A stretch of 64,000 nucleotides of DNA from positions 992,001 through 1,056,000 of the forward strand of contig CAXXUJ010000001.1 in the NCBI GenBank assembly GCA_963677695.2, read 5' to 3'. The notes beneath the pieces were generated by a model. The model was not told the DNA's origin, did no database searches, and worked only from the letters and a program-made list of their open reading frames with translations. Of this stretch, positions 62,088-64,000 are shown piece after piece (positions within the stretch are counted from its first letter, which is position 1; each line of letters opens with the position of its first letter). Origin of the DNA: SABI01 sp963677695 (GTDB lineage Bacteria; Spirochaetota; Spirochaetia; Sphaerochaetales; Sphaerochaetaceae). A program made the translations under genes and the position numbers.

Positions 62088-62723
62088 TTATGATGGAAAC
62101 AGCATGGAGAATAGGCCTGAATACTGAATGAGTCTGTATGCAATGTTCCACATGATAATGAATATCACAGCATCGAGTATTCTCCAGGTGATCGGCTTTG
62201 AGAAGAGGGGGAGGAGGGCGCTGCCTCCTAGTGCCAGGAGGAAGAACCAGATGAATGACATTGCTGCAGCTCCGAGGGCGAAGATATAGTTCTGGGGAGG
62301 CGTGAAGGATGTGCTGATGCTTCCCAGGAGAATGACGGTGTCGAGATAGACGTGGGGATTGAGCAGTGATATGGCTATGGTGGTTGCTATGACCTGTTGT
62401 ACACTTCCCTTCCCTGTTTCCCGTTTCTTCATTCCTTCAGACGGTCTCAGTGCAGATCTCAGGCTCATGATTCCGTAGATGAAAAGGAAGAGTGCTCCGC
62501 CTCCTGTAACGAAGGGAATGAGGAGAGGGAAGGATTCCACCAGGGATCCCATACCGAGTACTCCTGCGGTGATGAGAACTGCATCTATGATCGAGCAGGC
62601 CAGGGCTGTCGCGAGGTGGTGATGTCTCTGTATTCCCTTGGTGAGCACATATGCATTTTGAGCGCCAATGGCGATGATGAGAGATCCCCCGGTGCCCATG
62701 CCTGTCAGAAATGGTGATATCAT
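62088..62723 (-). CDS. LysE/ArgO-family amino acid exporter
   Basis: A 211-residue inner-membrane protein with about six helices. The signature IAIGAQNAYVLTKGIQR near the N-terminus, the helix ALACSIIDAVLITAGVLGMG and NPHVYLDTVILLGSIS in the middle are typical of basic amino acid exporters (LysE, ArgO). It would export lysine or arginine. It is a single gene on the minus strand between the small RNA region and the ROK regulator; no ArgP/LysG-type regulator is adjacent. Confidence 0.9.
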   Translation of the reverse strand: MISPFLTGMGTGGSLIIAIGAQNAYVLTKGIQRHHHLATALACSIIDAVLITAGVLGMGSLVESFPLLIPFVTGGGALFLFIYGIMSLRSALRPSEGMKKRETGKGSVQQVIATTIAISLLNPHVYLDTVILLGSISTSFTPPQNYIFALGAAAMSFIWFFLLALGGSALLPLFSKPITWRILDAVIFIIMWNIAYRLIQYSGLFSMLFPS

Positions 62724-62787
62724 GTGTGCATCATAGCTGAAGGTTCCTCACCTATGCAATCTTATATTATTGAGTCCACGGTTGTGT

Positions 62788-63936
62788 TTACGATGAGATG
62801 TTGTTGAGGTGGGAGCGGTGGAAGATGAATTCATCCAGAGCAAGGACTGCCGTTCCAATGATTCCTCCCCGTTCCTTGAGGTTTGACCTCTCTATGGTGA
62901 TCTGTTCGTGTACGATGGGAGGACAGTTCCTGTTGAATCTCTCAATGATGGTATTGAGATAGAGGTCGGGGAGCATAGAGATGCCCCCGCCGAGAATGAT
63001 GATATCGGGACGGAGGATAGCTGATGTCGTGATCAGGGCATCACTCAGGTACATGGAAGCTTTCAGGAGGATTTTTTTCTTTTCTTCATCTTCTTCAGCT
63101 TCCATGGCTAGGGCTTTGACTGAATTCCCCTTGCTGCTGTGTGCTGAAAGGGATGCTCCTGAAGCGAGAGCTTCAAGGCAGCCTGTCCCGCCGCAGGTGC
63201 ACTGACCCTGGTCGCTCACTCGTATATGACCGAAAAGCATCTCAGGTGTCACCTTCTTTCCCCTGTCGTAGAGAGCGCCGTTCATATGTTCTCCCCAGTT
63301 TACATAGAACACTCTCTTCTCGTTCAGCTGGGGATTGAACCACGTCTCTCCCTGTATCATCGCAATGACGTTGTTCTCAAGAATGACCGGCAGATTTGTA
63401 TATTTCTTGATCGTATAGACAAGGGGAACGTTTTGCAGCTCCCAGTGGGCGTGGTTGATGATGGTTCCCGTTGCCCGGTCGATCCGGGCCCCGGCAGAGA
63501 GGGCAATACCCGCTATCTCCCGTTCCTCCCCGACTCTCTGAATATGAGAGGAGATGTGGCGAATTAGGAGAGCCATCAGCTCTTCAGCTGTCGGCTTGGG
63601 GGGAGCGGGAATGCGTTCGAATCTCATGATTTCGCCCTTGAGGTTCACGAGGGCGAAGGAGATGGTTTTCACTCCGATATCGACGGCGATGATGGTGTAG
63701 GTATTTCTGTTCAGGTAGAGTGAAGTAGAGGGTCTTCCGGCGCCTTCGCGCAGCTTTTCTCCCTCACTGACATAGTTCTCTTCAATGAGCTGATCGACGA
63801 TCTCACCGGTGCTGACTTTGTTGAAGCCGAGAGTTTTTGAAATCTGGGCTCTGCTGATCCCTTCGTTCTGTGAGATCGTATTGAGTATCCGTAAACGATT
63901 TATATGCCTGACATCTGTTACCCTAGTAAATTTCAC
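62788..63936 (-). CDS. ROK-family transcriptional regulator
   Basis: A 382-residue regulator. The N-terminal winged HTH reads ILNTISQNEGISRAQISKTLGFNKVSTGEIVDQLIEENYV (about residues 17-57). The ROK kinase-like domain follows with the phosphate motif AVDIGVKTISFALVN, the zinc site GQCTCGGTGCLEALASG and IIILGGGIS. Such proteins (NagC/XylR type) repress sugar or glycan genes and respond to the sugar. Its targets are not in this window, although the upstream region lies beyond the edge. The 64 bases before it are AT-rich and hold no other recognised feature. Confidence 0.92.
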   Translation of the reverse strand: MKFTRVTDVRHINRLRILNTISQNEGISRAQISKTLGFNKVSTGEIVDQLIEENYVSEGEKLREGAGRPSTSLYLNRNTYTIIAVDIGVKTISFALVNLKGEIMRFERIPAPPKPTAEELMALLIRHISSHIQRVGEEREIAGIALSAGARIDRATGTIINHAHWELQNVPLVYTIKKYTNLPVILENNVIAMIQGETWFNPQLNEKRVFYVNWGEHMNGALYDRGKKVTPEMLFGHIRVSDQGQCTCGGTGCLEALASGASLSAHSSKGNSVKALAMEAEEDEEKKKILLKASMYLSDALITTSAILRPDIIILGGGISMLPDLYLNTIIERFNRNCPPIVHEQITIERSNLKERGGIIGTAVLALDEFIFHRSHLNNISS

Positions 63937-64000
63937 GGCTCAATAATACATGAGTTTGCGCCGAATGTTAACAAAATTCTTGCCGATACGTTCTTTTTTC

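Noticed and set aside
1..64000. CRISPR array, tRNA or rRNA genes, prophage
   Set aside because: No regularly spaced repeats, no tRNA cloverleaf or rRNA segments and no phage structural genes were recognised; a tRNAscan-SE and Infernal run would be decisive.

Overview
The window looks like part of a spirochaete chromosome, most likely Sphaerochaetaceae or a near relative. This is inferred from gene order (dnaN-recF-DUF721 next to rpmH-rnpA-yidC-jag), from several proteins of spirochaete type (TetR/RND/outer-membrane lipoprotein-sorting cluster, very large GH13 protein, diderm envelope genes) and from moderate GC with purine-rich Shine-Dalgarno sites. No rRNA, tRNA or CRISPR array was seen.

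Layout. 1-8.6 kb: replication, ribosome and membrane-insertion core (dnaN 3' part, recF, DUF721, rpmH overlapping rnpA, yidC, jag), then metK, a PfkB kinase and a murA with Asp at the catalytic Cys position. 8.6-9.2 kb: an AT-rich, gene-free gap between convergent genes carrying two perfect DnaA boxes, a candidate origin. 9.2-16 kb: a TetR-controlled envelope operon (RND exporter, LolA-like protein, outer-membrane barrel) whose RND gene is cut by an intact 1783-bp IS1634-type element with a 7-bp target duplication. 16-26 kb: an AAA+ regulator without HTH, rsmE, an S41 protease, lgt, aminopeptidase P, gpmI and a two-gene membrane transport unit. 26-30 kb: a 1124-residue GH13 protein and pth. 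30.5-43 kb: a PAS/EAL phosphodiesterase, the methionine/folate pair metH-metF, nth, a DAHP synthase-prephenate dehydratase fusion, a lipoprotein and L-serine dehydratase. 42.8-50.6 kb, mostly minus strand: an ion transporter coupled to an EIIA-CBS protein, leuS, a CNNM/CorC protein and a membrane transporter broken by an in-frame TAA.

50.6-64 kb is the accessory part. It holds three small secreted beta-rich proteins of one divergent family, each in AT-rich surroundings with a TTGACATA-type promoter. It also has a 7TM-PAS-GGDEF-EAL protein, a two-gene XRE-ImmA/PIN module bounded by a 28-bp direct repeat (a probable integrated toxin-antitoxin-like cassette), a Cache histidine kinase overlapping a response-regulator diguanylate cyclase, a probable small RNA with two mutually exclusive hairpins and a strong terminator, a LysE-type exporter and a ROK regulator.

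Together the genes describe a diderm heterotrophic bacterium with methionine and phenylalanine synthesis, glycan metabolism and c-di-GMP signalling: one intact GGDEF domain and two complete EAL domains whose own GGDEF domains are degenerate. The leads I rate highest are the direct-repeat-bounded XRE-ImmA/PIN cassette, the DnaA-box gap, the secreted protein family and the small RNA.
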